Assembly: GCA_900471485.1 (NCBI GenBank)
Contig: UCEU01000036.1
Location: 1-64,000, forward strand
Origin: Hyphomicrobiales bacterium
Lineage (GTDB): Bacteria > Pseudomonadota > Alphaproteobacteria > Rhizobiales > Rhizobiaceae
Length of the DNA: 64,000 bases
Direction of reading: 5' to 3'
The notes under the pieces: model-generated
The model's input: the letters and a program-made list of their open reading frames with translations, nothing else
The model's database searches: none
Told to the model about the DNA's origin: nothing
Program-made: the position numbers and the translations under genes
Part shown: in pieces, positions 32,728 through 41,955 of the stretch
How positions within the stretch are numbered: the stretch's first letter is position 1
Layout: each line of letters begins with the position of its first letter

Positions 32728-34953
32728 ATGCTTCAGGTTCTCTACCTCGTGCATGACCTGGCTGATCCCGCCGTACGCCGGCGGGTTCTGATGCTGCGCG
32801 AGGGTGGAGCCGAGGTGGTGCTCGCCGGCTTCCGCCGAGGCGAGAACCGTCTGGCTGAAGTACACGGACTGACGCCGATCGAGCTGGGCCGCACCGCCGA
32901 TGCCAAGTTCGCACAACGGATCGGCGCCGTCGCCAAGGCGATGAGCGGGCTGAAAGGCCTGCTCAAGGGGGTGAAAAAGCCCGACGTCATCATCGGCCGC
33001 AACCTGGAAGCCCTCGCCATCGCCCACCGCGCCAATGCGCTGTTCGGCGGCGATGTTCCTGTTGTCTACGAATGCCTGGATATCCACCGCCTGCTGACGC
33101 GCGACGACGCGATCGGCAAGGTTGTGCGTGGCGCCGAAGCCTATTTCGGCCGCGACAGCCGCCTGATCCTCACCAGTTCTCCCGCCTTCGTGGAGCAGTA
33201 TTTCGCAACGCGTTCCGGCATCAAGGCCGAGATGCTGCTGGTCGAAAACAAGGTCATCGCGCTCGACGACGCGCCCGCCGAGCCCTCCTTTGCCCGCCCG
33301 CTGAAGCACCCGGGCGAGCCGTGGAAGATCGGCTGGTTCGGCGCCCTGCGCTGCCGCAAGTCGCTCGCGCTCCTGGCCGAGTTTTCGCGCCGCATGGAAG
33401 GCCGCGTCGAGATCGTGCTGCGCGGCCGCCCGGCCTATTCGGAGTTCGAGGATTTCGACGCCTTCGTTCGCGACGAGCCCTATCTCCGCTTCGAGGGCGC
33501 CTATCGCAATCCCGAGGACCTGCGCACGATCTATGACGAGGTGCATTTCTCCTGGGCGATCGATTTCTTCGAGGAAGGCCTGAATTCGAGCTGGCTGCTG
33601 CCGAACCGCCTCTACGAAGGCTGCCTATACGGCACGGTTCCGATCGCGCTCGACGGCACCCAGACCGCGCGGTTCCTCAAGGACCGCGAGATCGGCTGCG
33701 TGCTTCCCGATGCCAGCGCCGCGAGCCTCGAGAGCCTCTTCAGCACCATGACCGGCGAACGCCACGGCGCATTGAGCGATGCCGTCGCCGCCAAGGACCG
33801 CAAGACATGGCTTGCCGACCGCAGCGATTGCCACGCGCTCGTCGCAAGCCTTTCCCATCTCGTTCCCGGCTTCGAAAAGAGGCCCGACTTCGCAAAGAGG
33901 GGTGAAGCCGGAACGTTTCAGCCACAAACAGTATCTCGAGAAGGTTCGACAGCCATGACGCCTGACGTTGATGCGAATGTTTCAAGTCTCATCATCATTC
34001 CCTGCCTGAACGAAGAGAAACACATCGAGCCGCTGCTGAACAAGCTGGTGCTCGAGGTCGATCAGTTGAACGCCAAGATCGTCGTCGCCGACGGCGGCAG
34101 CACCGACCAGACCCGCGAGATCGTCGCAAGGCTCAGCGCCGCCGATCCGCGCATCGTCCTGCTCGCCAATCCGCGTCGCATCCAGAGCGCCGCGGTCAAT
34201 CTCGCCGTCCAGACCTTCGGACGCGACTACGATTACCTGATCCGCATCGACGCGCATGGCGATTATCCCGACGACTACTGCCGTCAGTTGGTCCAGGAGG
34301 CCGTGCTCACACAGGCGGATTCGGTCGTCGTCGCCATGGAAACCGTCGGCTCCGGCATCTTCCAGAAAGCGACGGCTTTCGCCCAGAATTCCAAGCTCGG
34401 CAACGGCGGCTCCAAGCACCGCGAGGGCGCACGCGGCCACTGGACAAACCACGGCCATCACGCGCTGATGCGCATCGCAGCCTACGAGGCGGTCGGCGGC
34501 TATGACGAGACCTTCAGCCACAACGAGGACGCCGAGCTCGACTACCGCCTGAAGAAGGCCGGCTTCGGCATCTGGATGACCGACAAGACCAGGATGATCT
34601 ACTATCCGCGCTCGACCGTCGGCACGCTGTTTCGCCAGTACCTCGGCTACGGCCGCGGCCGCGCCAAGAATATCCTGAAACACGGCAGCATGCCCAACCT
34701 GCGCCAGGCCCTGCCGTTGCTGGTCGTTCCCGTCTTCATCGGTGCCTTCCTGGCCGTCCTGAGCTGGGTCGCCGTCATTCCGTTCAGCATCTGGGCGCTT
34801 GCCTGCCTCGGCTACGGCTTCTGGATGGCGATCGGCCAGAGAAATCTCTACGGACCGCTGGCGGCAATCTCCGCCATGGTCATGCACTTCGCCTGGTCGG
34901 CAGGTTTCTGGATGGAACTGCTGAGCTTCCGCGGCCGCAAGGTCTCGCCATGA
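32728..34953 (+). CDS. exoLA: Fused ExoL-ExoA glycosyltransferases in one open frame
   Basis: 741 aa from the ATG at 32728 (AAGG 7 nt upstream; an ATG at 32701 has poorer context). Residues 1 to about 385 match ExoL (MLQVLYLVHDLADPAVRRRVLMLREGG and onward), a glucosyltransferase that adds the second glucose. After a roughly 24-residue polar linker, residues 410-741 match ExoA end to end: SLIIIPCLNEEKHIEPLL, VVADGGSTDQTREI, the DxD-type RIDAHGDYPDDYC, NEDAELDYRL and two or three C-terminal membrane helices. ExoA adds the first glucose. No stop codon separates the parts. An ATG at 33955, 10 nt after GAGAAGG, is where a separate 332-aa ExoA would start, so internal initiation could still give free ExoA. 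In S. meliloti these are two genes. Confidence 0.82.
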   Translation: MLQVLYLVHDLADPAVRRRVLMLREGGAEVVLAGFRRGENRLAEVHGLTPIELGRTADAKFAQRIGAVAKAMSGLKGLLKGVKKPDVIIGRNLEALAIAHRANALFGGDVPVVYECLDIHRLLTRDDAIGKVVRGAEAYFGRDSRLILTSSPAFVEQYFATRSGIKAEMLLVENKVIALDDAPAEPSFARPLKHPGEPWKIGWFGALRCRKSLALLAEFSRRMEGRVEIVLRGRPAYSEFEDFDAFVRDEPYLRFEGAYRNPEDLRTIYDEVHFSWAIDFFEEGLNSSWLLPNRLYEGCLYGTVPIALDGTQTARFLKDREIGCVLPDASAASLESLFSTMTGERHGALSDAVAAKDRKTWLADRSDCHALVASLSHLVPGFEKRPDFAKRGEAGTFQPQTVSREGSTAMTPDVDANVSSLIIIPCLNEEKHIEPLLNKLVLEVDQLNAKIVVADGGSTDQTREIVARLSAADPRIVLLANPRRIQSAAVNLAVQTFGRDYDYLIRIDAHGDYPDDYCRQLVQEAVLTQADSVVVAMETVGSGIFQKATAFAQNSKLGNGGSKHREGARGHWTNHGHHALMRIAAYEAVGGYDETFSHNEDAELDYRLKKAGFGIWMTDKTRMIYYPRSTVGTLFRQYLGYGRGRAKNILKHGSMPNLRQALPLLVVPVFIGAFLAVLSWVAVIPFSIWALACLGYGFWMAIGQRNLYGPLAAISAMVMHFAWSAGFWMELLSFRGRKVSP

Positions 34954-35888
34954 CAGGCCCGATGACAGGAGTGAAAACCATGCAGATCGATATCGGCATT
35001 TGCACCTATCGACGCCCTTCGCTGGACGAGGCGCTGATGTCCCTCGCGGTCCTCAGCGTGCCCGCAAACACCCGGTTGCGCATCATCGTCGCCGATAACG
35101 ACAAGACCCCGAGTGCGGCCGCCCGCGTCGAAGCCCTACGCTCGACGATCCCGCACGAGATCGCCTATGTGCACTGCCCGGCATCGAACATCTCGATCGC
35201 CCGCAACGCCTGCCTCGACAACGCCACCGGCGACTTCCTCGCCTTCATCGACGATGACGAGGATGCCAGCGAGGAATGGCTGGTGGAACTGCTGGCGACC
35301 GCGCAGAGCTCGGCCGCCGACGCCGTGCTCGGCCCGGTCCGCAGCGTCTATTCGGAAACGGCGCCCGACTGGATGCGCGAGGGCGATTTCCACTCCACCC
35401 TGCCCGTCTGGGTCGGCGGCGAAATCCGCACCGGCTACACCTGCAACGTCCTTCTGCGCCTGTCGTCGCCAAGCGTCGCCGGCCGCCGCTTCAACCTCGC
35501 GCTTGGGCGCACCGGCGGCGAGGACACGGAATTCTTCAGCCACATGCACCGTGACGGCGGCAAGATCGCTTTTGCCGCCAATGCGCATGTCTATGAACCG
35601 GTGACAGAAAACCGCGCCGAACTCGGCTGGCTCGCCAAGCGCCGCTTTCGCTTCGGCCAGACGCACGGCCGTCTGCTGCAGGAAAAGAGCCGGGGCTTCG
35701 CCCGGGTGAAACACGTCGGCTTGGCGCTGGCCAAGGCCGGCTTCTGCTATGCAGCCGCGCTCGGCTGCATTTTCTCCGCAGTTCCGCGCTATCGTTACGC
35801 GCTTCGCGGTATCATGCACTCGGGCGTCGTCAGCGGCCTGCTCGGCGTGCGTGAGATCAGGCAATACGGAACGGCGGAGGCTGCATGA
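34950..35888 (+). CDS. exoM: Succinoglycan glycosyltransferase ExoM (GT2)
   Basis: 312 aa from the ATG at 34950, which overlaps the exoLA stop by 4 bp. An ATG at 34980 with a strong AGGAGTG site would give 302 aa; both keep the IDIGICTYRRPSLDEAL opening. The GT2 metal site is FLAFIDDDEDASEEW and the acceptor base region is GRTGGEDTEFFSHM. ExoM adds the third glucose (beta-1,4) to the lipid-linked repeat. The C terminus SGLLGVREIRQYG is typical of ExoM. Confidence 0.92.
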   Translation: MTGPMTGVKTMQIDIGICTYRRPSLDEALMSLAVLSVPANTRLRIIVADNDKTPSAAARVEALRSTIPHEIAYVHCPASNISIARNACLDNATGDFLAFIDDDEDASEEWLVELLATAQSSAADAVLGPVRSVYSETAPDWMREGDFHSTLPVWVGGEIRTGYTCNVLLRLSSPSVAGRRFNLALGRTGGEDTEFFSHMHRDGGKIAFAANAHVYEPVTENRAELGWLAKRRFRFGQTHGRLLQEKSRGFARVKHVGLALAKAGFCYAAALGCIFSAVPRYRYALRGIMHSGVVSGLLGVREIRQYGTAEAA

Positions 35889-36892
35889 CGCAAACCCAGC
35901 CCGACGTCAGCTTCATTATCGCGGCCTACAACGCCGCCGCAACGCTCGCCAAGGCGATCGATAGCGCGCTGGCGCAGGAAGCCGTGACCGTCGAAGTGAT
36001 TGTCGCCGACGATTGCTCGGCAGACGAAACGCGCGCGATCGCCGAGAGCTATGGCGACCGCAACGTCCGCCTGCTGGCGCTTGAGAAAAACGGCGGGCCG
36101 GCAGCGGCGCGCAACGCCGCCATCGCCGCCGCATACGGCCGCTGGCTCGCGGTTCTCGATTCCGACGACACGGTCGAGCCCGGCCGTCTGCGCCGCATGA
36201 TCGACCGCGCCGAAAAGGCCGGCGCGAAGATCGCCGTCGACAATCTCCGCGTCATCCGCGCAGACGGCACGCCGCCGGAAACGATGTTCACCGAACAAGC
36301 ACTGGCCGAAACGCCGGAGCTGACACTCCCGGTTTTCATCCGCTCCAACGCGCTTTTCCAGACAACGCATAATTTTGGTTATCTCAAGCCCATTTTCCAG
36401 CGCGCCTTCATCGAAGAGAAAGGCCTGCGCTTCAACGAAGCCCTCAAGGTCGGCGAGGATTATCTCTACCTCGCCTCGGCCATCGCGCTTGGCGGACGCT
36501 GCGTGATCGAACCCGTTGCCGGCTATGACTATCATATCCGCGAGGGATCGATTTCCCGCGTTCTCGCCCTTCACCACATCGACGCCATGATCGAAGGCGA
36601 TAAGGCCTTCCTTCGCGATCACACGCTGGATGCGGAGGCGAACGCCGCCCAGGACTTCCGGGCGCGCAGCCTGAAGAAGGGCCGCGCCTTTCTCGTCCTC
36701 GTCCAGAATATCAAAGACCGGTCGATCTCAGGAGCGATCAAGACAGCCTGGAGCAATCCATCGGCGGTGGCCCATCTCAGGATGCCCATCGCCATCAGGA
36801 TCGAACGCGCATTGGCGCCGCTCCGCAAACTGATCAGCCCTCCGGCCGACCTCACAGCCATCGATGGCGCGACCCGCTCCCGCAAAGGATAG
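35885..36892 (+). CDS. exoO: Succinoglycan glycosyltransferase ExoO (GT2)
   Basis: 335 aa; the ATG overlaps the exoM stop by 4 bp and has GGAGG upstream. The GT2 domain shows VSFIIAAYNAAATLAKAID, VIVADDCSADET, WLAVLDSDDTV and the acceptor motif NEALKVGEDYLYLASAI. ExoO adds the fourth glucose (beta-1,6). In S. meliloti exoN (UTP-glucose-1-phosphate uridylyltransferase) lies between exoO and exoP; here exoP follows 4 bp later. Confidence 0.9.
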   Translation: MTQTQPDVSFIIAAYNAAATLAKAIDSALAQEAVTVEVIVADDCSADETRAIAESYGDRNVRLLALEKNGGPAAARNAAIAAAYGRWLAVLDSDDTVEPGRLRRMIDRAEKAGAKIAVDNLRVIRADGTPPETMFTEQALAETPELTLPVFIRSNALFQTTHNFGYLKPIFQRAFIEEKGLRFNEALKVGEDYLYLASAIALGGRCVIEPVAGYDYHIREGSISRVLALHHIDAMIEGDKAFLRDHTLDAEANAAQDFRARSLKKGRAFLVLVQNIKDRSISGAIKTAWSNPSAVAHLRMPIAIRIERALAPLRKLISPPADLTAIDGATRSRKG

Positions 36893-36896
36893 AGCC

Positions 36897-39254
36897 ATGA
36901 ACCAACGGAACCTCACCTTGCACAGCACTCTGCCCAAAGCGGCCGACGATTCCGATTCCTTCATCGACATCGATCGCCTGATTGCAATTCTCATCCGCCG
37001 CGCCGGCCTGATCGCCATGTGCGTTGCCGTCACCGTAGCGCTCGCCGCCGTCTACCTGCTGTTCGCGACCCCGCAATATACGTCGATGACCCAGATCCTC
37101 CTGGACGACGACATGGCGAAATATGCGGAAGACGCCCGCCCAGTGGCGAGCCCGCAGCAGGTCGACATGCAGATCGCCAGTGCGGTCGAAATTCTGAAAT
37201 CCACCGAACTCGCGCTTCGCGTCGTCGATGCAGAGAAGCTCGCCGACAACGAGACCATCCTCGATCCGCCGAAGTCGCCAATCGCCTTCCTGAAGTCCGG
37301 CGTCAAGGTCATCGTCAGCGCCCTGCTCCCGAGCGGCACGCCGGTCAGCGAAGAGGACGCGTTGAACGGCCGCCGCCAGAAGGCCGCCGCCCTCATCCAG
37401 GACGCCTTGACCGTCTCGCGCGTCAACCGCAGCTCGGTGCTTGCCGTTTCCTTCCGTTCTACGGACAAGCAGCTCGCTGCGCAGATCACCCGCGCCTATG
37501 CCAAGGCCTATCTGAACGACCAGCTCAACGCCAATTTCGACGCCACCGAAAGCGCCTCGGTCTGGCTGCAGGAGCGCCTGACCGATCTGCGCCAGCGCTC
37601 GCAGCAGGCAGCGATGGACGTCGCTCAGTTCAAGTCCGAGAACGGCCTGACGTCGGCCAACGGCGAACTGATGTCGGAGCAGCAGCTCGCCGACCTCAAC
37701 AAGCAGCTGATCGTCGCCCAGGCCGACAGCGCCAGCGCCTCGGCCCGCTACAACCAGTTCAAGTCGATCGTCGACCTCGGCCCCGAAAGCGCCGTCAACA
37801 ACGCCGCCATCTCCTCCAGCCAGGGCGACAACACCGTCATCAAGGACCTGCGTACCCGCTACATCTCCGTCAGCAAGCGCGAGCAGGATGTCGTGACGAA
37901 CTTCGGTGCCGATCACCCGCAGGCGGTCGCCCTGCGTTCGGAAAAGCAGGATCTGACGCGCCAGATCTACCAGGAACTCCAGCAGCTGACCTCGAGCTAT
38001 CACAACGAAGCCGAAGTCGCCCGCTCGCGTGAAGCCTCGCTGCGTCAGAACATCCAGCACCTGACCGGCAAGAACTCGGAAGCCGACAAGTCGCTGGTTC
38101 ATCTGAACGATCTGGAACAGCGTGCGTCCGCCCTGAAGACGCTCTACGAATCCTACCTCGGCAAGTATGAGGAAGCATCGCAGCAGCAGTCCTTCCCGAT
38201 TGCCAAGGCCCGCGTCATCTCGGCTGCCGGCATTCCGGTTTCGCCGTCCAGCCCGAAGAAGACCATGACCATCGGTCTGGCGATCGTGCTCGGCCTGATG
38301 GCCGGCGGCGCCTTGACGTTGTTCAAGGAATTCCACGAGCGCTTCTTCCGCGTCGAAGGCGATGTCCGCACGATCCTCGGCCTGAAGTTCCTCGGCTACC
38401 TGCCGCTGGTCGGCGCGACGTTGCCGGAAAAGAAGATCTTCCGTCCGCGCCAGCAGTCCGTTCCGGAAGAATTGCAGGACGTGCCTGATAACGACGAGAC
38501 CTTCGAGCGGATCATGCGCGTCGTGCTCGAGGCGCCGCGTTCGGTCTTCGCCGAGACGCTGCGCAACGCCAAGCTTGCCAGCGACGTCATGTTCCAGGGC
38601 AAATCGGACCGCGTCATTGGCGTCGTTTCCGCCATGCCCGGCGAAGGCAAGTCCACGACCGCCGCCAACTTCGCGGCCCTGCTTGCCTCCAGCGGCAAAC
38701 GCACGCTGCTGATCGACGCCGACCTTCGCAACCCCGGCCTGACGCGCATGCTGAAGACGCCGCCGACCAAGGGCCTCGTCGAGGCTGTCCTGGGAGAAGT
38801 TCCGTGGGCCGGCGCCGTCAAGGTCGATCAGGCAACGAAGCTTGCCATCCTGCCCGTCATGCCGAACGACAACCTGATGCACACCAGCGAGCTATTGTCC
38901 TCGCAGGGCATGTTCAACCTGATGGAAAACGCCCGCAAGATGTTCGATTACATCGTCGTCGACCTTGCGCCGCTCGGACCCGTCATCGACGCCAAGGCCT
39001 TCGCGCCGCAGGTGGACGGCTTCCTGTTCGTGACGGAATGGGGTTCGACGCCGACCAACGTCGTGCGCGATATCCTGAACGCCGAGCCGCAGATCAAGTC
39101 GAAGATCCTCGGCGTGATCCTCAACAAGACCGACATGACGGAGCTCGCGAAGTTCACCAACTTCGGCGCCACCGAACGGTATCGCCAGAGCTACGCCAGC
39201 TACTACACCAGCGAGACCCGCAAGGTACAGCAGCCGGCCGAAGCCGACGCCTGA
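36897..39254 (+). CDS. exoP: Succinoglycan chain-length and export protein ExoP (Wzz-BY-kinase)
   Basis: 785 aa from the ATG at 36897 (AAAGGA upstream), the length of S. meliloti ExoP. A Wzz domain with TM1 (GLIAMCVAVTVALAAVYLLF) leads to a long periplasmic coiled coil, then TM2 (TMTIGLAIVLGLMAGGALTLF) and a cytosolic BY-kinase. The kinase has Walker A GEGKST (about 582-587), Walker A' LLIDADLRNP and Walker B YIVVDLAPLGP. The C-terminal tyrosine cluster YRQSYASYY is the probable autophosphorylation site. It sets polymer length and couples polymerisation to export with ExoQ and ExoF. It is last in the exoH-P operon and its stop abuts that of the convergent phosphatase gene. Confidence 0.94.
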   Translation: MNQRNLTLHSTLPKAADDSDSFIDIDRLIAILIRRAGLIAMCVAVTVALAAVYLLFATPQYTSMTQILLDDDMAKYAEDARPVASPQQVDMQIASAVEILKSTELALRVVDAEKLADNETILDPPKSPIAFLKSGVKVIVSALLPSGTPVSEEDALNGRRQKAAALIQDALTVSRVNRSSVLAVSFRSTDKQLAAQITRAYAKAYLNDQLNANFDATESASVWLQERLTDLRQRSQQAAMDVAQFKSENGLTSANGELMSEQQLADLNKQLIVAQADSASASARYNQFKSIVDLGPESAVNNAAISSSQGDNTVIKDLRTRYISVSKREQDVVTNFGADHPQAVALRSEKQDLTRQIYQELQQLTSSYHNEAEVARSREASLRQNIQHLTGKNSEADKSLVHLNDLEQRASALKTLYESYLGKYEEASQQQSFPIAKARVISAAGIPVSPSSPKKTMTIGLAIVLGLMAGGALTLFKEFHERFFRVEGDVRTILGLKFLGYLPLVGATLPEKKIFRPRQQSVPEELQDVPDNDETFERIMRVVLEAPRSVFAETLRNAKLASDVMFQGKSDRVIGVVSAMPGEGKSTTAANFAALLASSGKRTLLIDADLRNPGLTRMLKTPPTKGLVEAVLGEVPWAGAVKVDQATKLAILPVMPNDNLMHTSELLSSQGMFNLMENARKMFDYIVVDLAPLGPVIDAKAFAPQVDGFLFVTEWGSTPTNVVRDILNAEPQIKSKILGVILNKTDMTELAKFTNFGATERYRQSYASYYTSETRKVQQPAEADA

Positions 39255-39992
39255 TCAGGTCGAGAATAGATGCACGCGCCCCCGCCACAGCCTGGCAACC
39301 GTGAGTTTGTCGCTGTGGTAGGCGCCTGTATCGATGTTGAGCCGCATCGGCAGCGCTTCCGGTTCCGAGACCGGCGTGTGCCCGTGCACCACCACCTTCG
39401 GAAGCGGGGTGCTGCTGTTGAAGAAGCGTTGGCGGATGAAGACGAGGTCCTCGTCGTTCTGCTGATCGAGCGTCAATGACGGATCGATACCCGCATGGAC
39501 GAAGAGCACATGCGGCGTATCCACCAGGATCGGCATCTCCCGCATGAAATCGATATGCCCTTTCGGCAGCGATTGCCGAATGAACGCATCGAGCTTGCTC
39601 GCCGACGGAAAGATCATCGGCAGATGATTGGCGTCGAGCCCGTAGGAATGCAGCAGCGCATCCGCGCCCATGTTCAGCCAGTCGGCATATGAGATCCGCC
39701 CGTCGAGGTAATCCAGCATGATCATCTCGTGATTGCCGGTCAGCGAGATGCGATCGAAATCCTCGGGCGGCGGCGCCATCAGGTGCGAGATCACCTGGGC
39801 CGAGGACGGCCCGCGGTCGATATAGTCGCCCAGCGTGATGATCAGCTTGCGGCCCGGGATTTTGGCCGCATCGTCGACGATCGCCTGCTCGGCCTTCAGC
39901 AGCAGGTCGTGCCGTCCGTGAATGTCGCCGATGGCGTAGATCGGCATGTCTCCCGGATCGAGTGTGAGCCGCTGGCGCGCGGACGTTGGCAT
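39255..39992 (-). CDS. Serine/threonine phosphatase-like calcineurin-family metallophosphatase
   Basis: 245 aa from the ATG at 39992, which has TGAGGT at proper spacing; an ATG 12 bp upstream is the alternative. All metallophosphatase motifs are present in order: GDIHGRHD, GDYIDRGP, GNHE, the second-half VHAG and HGHTPVS. It resembles bacterial PrpA/PrpE and lambda-type protein phosphatases and may also act on dinucleotides (ApaH-like). It is convergent with exoP with no gap. A link to dephosphorylating the ExoP tyrosine tail is possible by position, but there is no direct evidence. Confidence 0.87.
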   Translation of the reverse strand: MPTSARQRLTLDPGDMPIYAIGDIHGRHDLLLKAEQAIVDDAAKIPGRKLIITLGDYIDRGPSSAQVISHLMAPPPEDFDRISLTGNHEMIMLDYLDGRISYADWLNMGADALLHSYGLDANHLPMIFPSASKLDAFIRQSLPKGHIDFMREMPILVDTPHVLFVHAGIDPSLTLDQQNDEDLVFIRQRFFNSSTPLPKVVVHGHTPVSEPEALPMRLNIDTGAYHSDKLTVARLWRGRVHLFST

Positions 39993-40201
39993 ATCGGACC
40001 TCATGCTGCTTGGTCTTGAAGCCCGGCGCGGGCGAAAGGCGGCGCGGAGCTTCAGGGACGCTGGGACATAACTACGCTGCTAATGGCAGCGGGCAAGCGG
40101 GTAATAAAATTCCGTGTCGATCGTTTTGTAGAAAAACACGCCTTATCACGGCGCATGCGATCGGTACCCTCTAACGGTATCGAAATGGTGAAGAGCAGCC
40201 T

Positions 40202-41305
40202 ATGGGAACAGTATCGCAGTTTCAGGATCGGACAAGACCCCCGGCTCATCGCATCGAGAGCGAAGAGGAAGCCGTCGCCACTGCCCGCCGCCTCGCCGCC
40301 TCTTTCGCAGCGCAGGCAAGCGAGCGCGACATCAGCCGTATCCTGCCCTACGCCGAACTCGACGAACTCTGTCTCTCCGGCCTTTCGGCCATCACCGTTC
40401 CACCAGAACATGAAGGCCTCGACGTCGCCAACTCGCTGCTCGGCGAGATCGTGGCGATCATCGCCGAAGGCGACCCGTCGATATCGGAAGTTCTGGAACG
40501 TCACTTTCATGCGCTCGAACTCATCCGCACAGAAGCCGGCGAAGAGCTGCAGGCCATTCTCTTCGCCGGAGCACTCGCCGGCGACCGCTTTGCGACCGCC
40601 ACCTTCTCCGAAGCCGCTTTGCTCGAGCCCGACGGCGTGGCCTACCGCCTGAGCGGCAGAAGCTCACCCGCGCCCGCCCTCCTCTATGCCGACTGGATCA
40701 TCGCCCGAAACATCCGCAACACGGACGGAAATGTCGCGGACATCTACCTGTCCGCCGAAACCGACGGCCTGCAGCTTGTCGATGACTGGGATGGCTTCGG
40801 ACAGCGCACGAATGGCACCGGCACGCTGGTCGCAGGCAACCTCCGCGTCGAAGCCGGCGCGATCCTCGCTCATCGGCGCGAACGCCAATCGACAACGCAG
40901 GCGTTGTCAGCGCTCTTGCGCGCGAGCACGGATCTCGGCATCGCCCGCGCCGCCGTCGCCAATCTCCACGACGCCCCGCCATCCACGGATATGGGAAAGC
41001 TCGCCGTCGGCATAACGGCCGCCGCAGCCCTGATCGAAAGCGCCGGGCACAAGCTCGATTTCGCGCAGATAAACGCCTCGCCGACATCAATCGGCAACGC
41101 GGTCTTTTCCGCCAACGCCGCCAGCCTCACCGCCAACACGGTCGCTCTCGACGCCGCCAATGCGCTGTTCGAGCTATCCGCCGGCAACCGTGCCAATATC
41201 GGATCGAACCTCGACCGCCACTGGCGCAACGCCCGCGTCCGTAAGCTCGGAAAGACAAGCGACGACCTCCACCTGGAAGCCGCCGCGCATTATTTCGGAA
41301 AGTGA
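40202..41305 (+). CDS. SfnB-like acyl-CoA dehydrogenase-fold monooxygenase
   Basis: 367 aa with the acyl-CoA dehydrogenase fold but lacking the usual catalytic Glu region. The N-terminal helical half (ISEVLERHFHALELI) is followed by a beta domain with DDWDGFGQRTNGTGTLV, a pattern seen in the SfnB/DszC/NtaA-partner group of FMNH2-dependent sulfur-compound monooxygenases, and a C-terminal helical bundle ending HWRNARVRKLGKTSDDLHLEAAAHYFGK. It probably uses reduced flavin to oxidise a sulfur or related compound; the substrate is unknown. It is convergent with an Rrf2 regulator 2 bp away. The upstream 200 bp show no clear promoter. Confidence 0.75.
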   Translation: MGTVSQFQDRTRPPAHRIESEEEAVATARRLAASFAAQASERDISRILPYAELDELCLSGLSAITVPPEHEGLDVANSLLGEIVAIIAEGDPSISEVLERHFHALELIRTEAGEELQAILFAGALAGDRFATATFSEAALLEPDGVAYRLSGRSSPAPALLYADWIIARNIRNTDGNVADIYLSAETDGLQLVDDWDGFGQRTNGTGTLVAGNLRVEAGAILAHRRERQSTTQALSALLRASTDLGIARAAVANLHDAPPSTDMGKLAVGITAAAALIESAGHKLDFAQINASPTSIGNAVFSANAASLTANTVALDAANALFELSAGNRANIGSNLDRHWRNARVRKLGKTSDDLHLEAAAHYFGK

Positions 41306-41307
41306 TC

Positions 41308-41775
41308 TCAGCCGGCGAGCGAAGCCGGACGATGCTCGTCATCGCCTTCGTCGAGCTTGTTGCCCGATGCGACGAACTGTTCGAGCGTCATGTTGTCGAG
41401 AATGTCTGCGATCGCGTCGCGCACCTCTGTCATCGAGCGTCGTACCTGACAGGTCTCGGGATCCGAACAGTCGTCGCAGGCCTCGAAGGCGGTGCGGCTG
41501 GCGCAGCGGATCGGAGCAAGCGGACCATCGAGCGTGCGGATGACATGGCCGATGCGGATATCGGATGCGGCCTTCGACAGGGAATAACCGCCGCCCGGCC
41601 CCTTCTTCGAGCGCAGAATGCCGACATTGCGAAGTTCGAGCAGGATGGTGTCGAGAAACTTCTTGGGGATGTTGTTGCGCGCGGCGACGTCATTGATGAA
41701 CGCCGTTTCGCCCGGCGCGAGACGCGCCAGATCGACCAGCGCCTTCAACCCATACTTGCCTTTTTTGGTCAGCAT
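41308..41775 (-). CDS. Rrf2-family transcriptional regulator with Cys cluster
   Basis: 155 aa from the ATG at 41775, preceded by GAGG. The winged helix-turn-helix reads KGKYGLKALVDLARL, with the IPKKFLDTILLELRNVGILRSKKGPGGGYSL signature of Rrf2 proteins. Four cysteines at 91, 100, 103 and 109 sit in the loop that holds the Fe-S cluster in IscR/NsrR, so iron-sulfur or redox sensing is likely; the spacing differs from IscR (92/98/104). It is not RirA by sequence. The target may be the convergent SfnB-like gene or sulfur genes elsewhere (inference). Confidence 0.85.
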   Translation of the reverse strand: MLTKKGKYGLKALVDLARLAPGETAFINDVAARNNIPKKFLDTILLELRNVGILRSKKGPGGGYSLSKAASDIRIGHVIRTLDGPLAPIRCASRTAFEACDDCSDPETCQVRRSMTEVRDAIADILDNMTLEQFVASGNKLDEGDDEHRPASLAG

Positions 41776-41955
41776 TTCCGATCGCCTCACGGCCCCCTTG
41801 GTATCGATCCCCGCTATCAGGAAATAGCGCCAAAACAGTGGAGAGGCAATGAATAGCTATCTTTTATATAGTTTATATCCGGCTCCGTTTGCTCTCGCGG
41901 ATTCTTGTCCCGCAAGGTCCGGTGGCAAACCGGAACACACCTCCCATGGCAATAC

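Noticed and set aside
32701..34953. ExoL-ExoA junction as a frameshift artefact
   Set aside because: Both domains are intact in the same frame with a sensible linker, so no frameshift is needed. Kept as a fusion finding instead, with read support as the test.
41308..41775. Possible RirA (rhizobial iron regulator)
   Set aside because: The sequence around the helix-turn-helix and the Cys positions do not match RirA; only the Rrf2 family assignment is supported.
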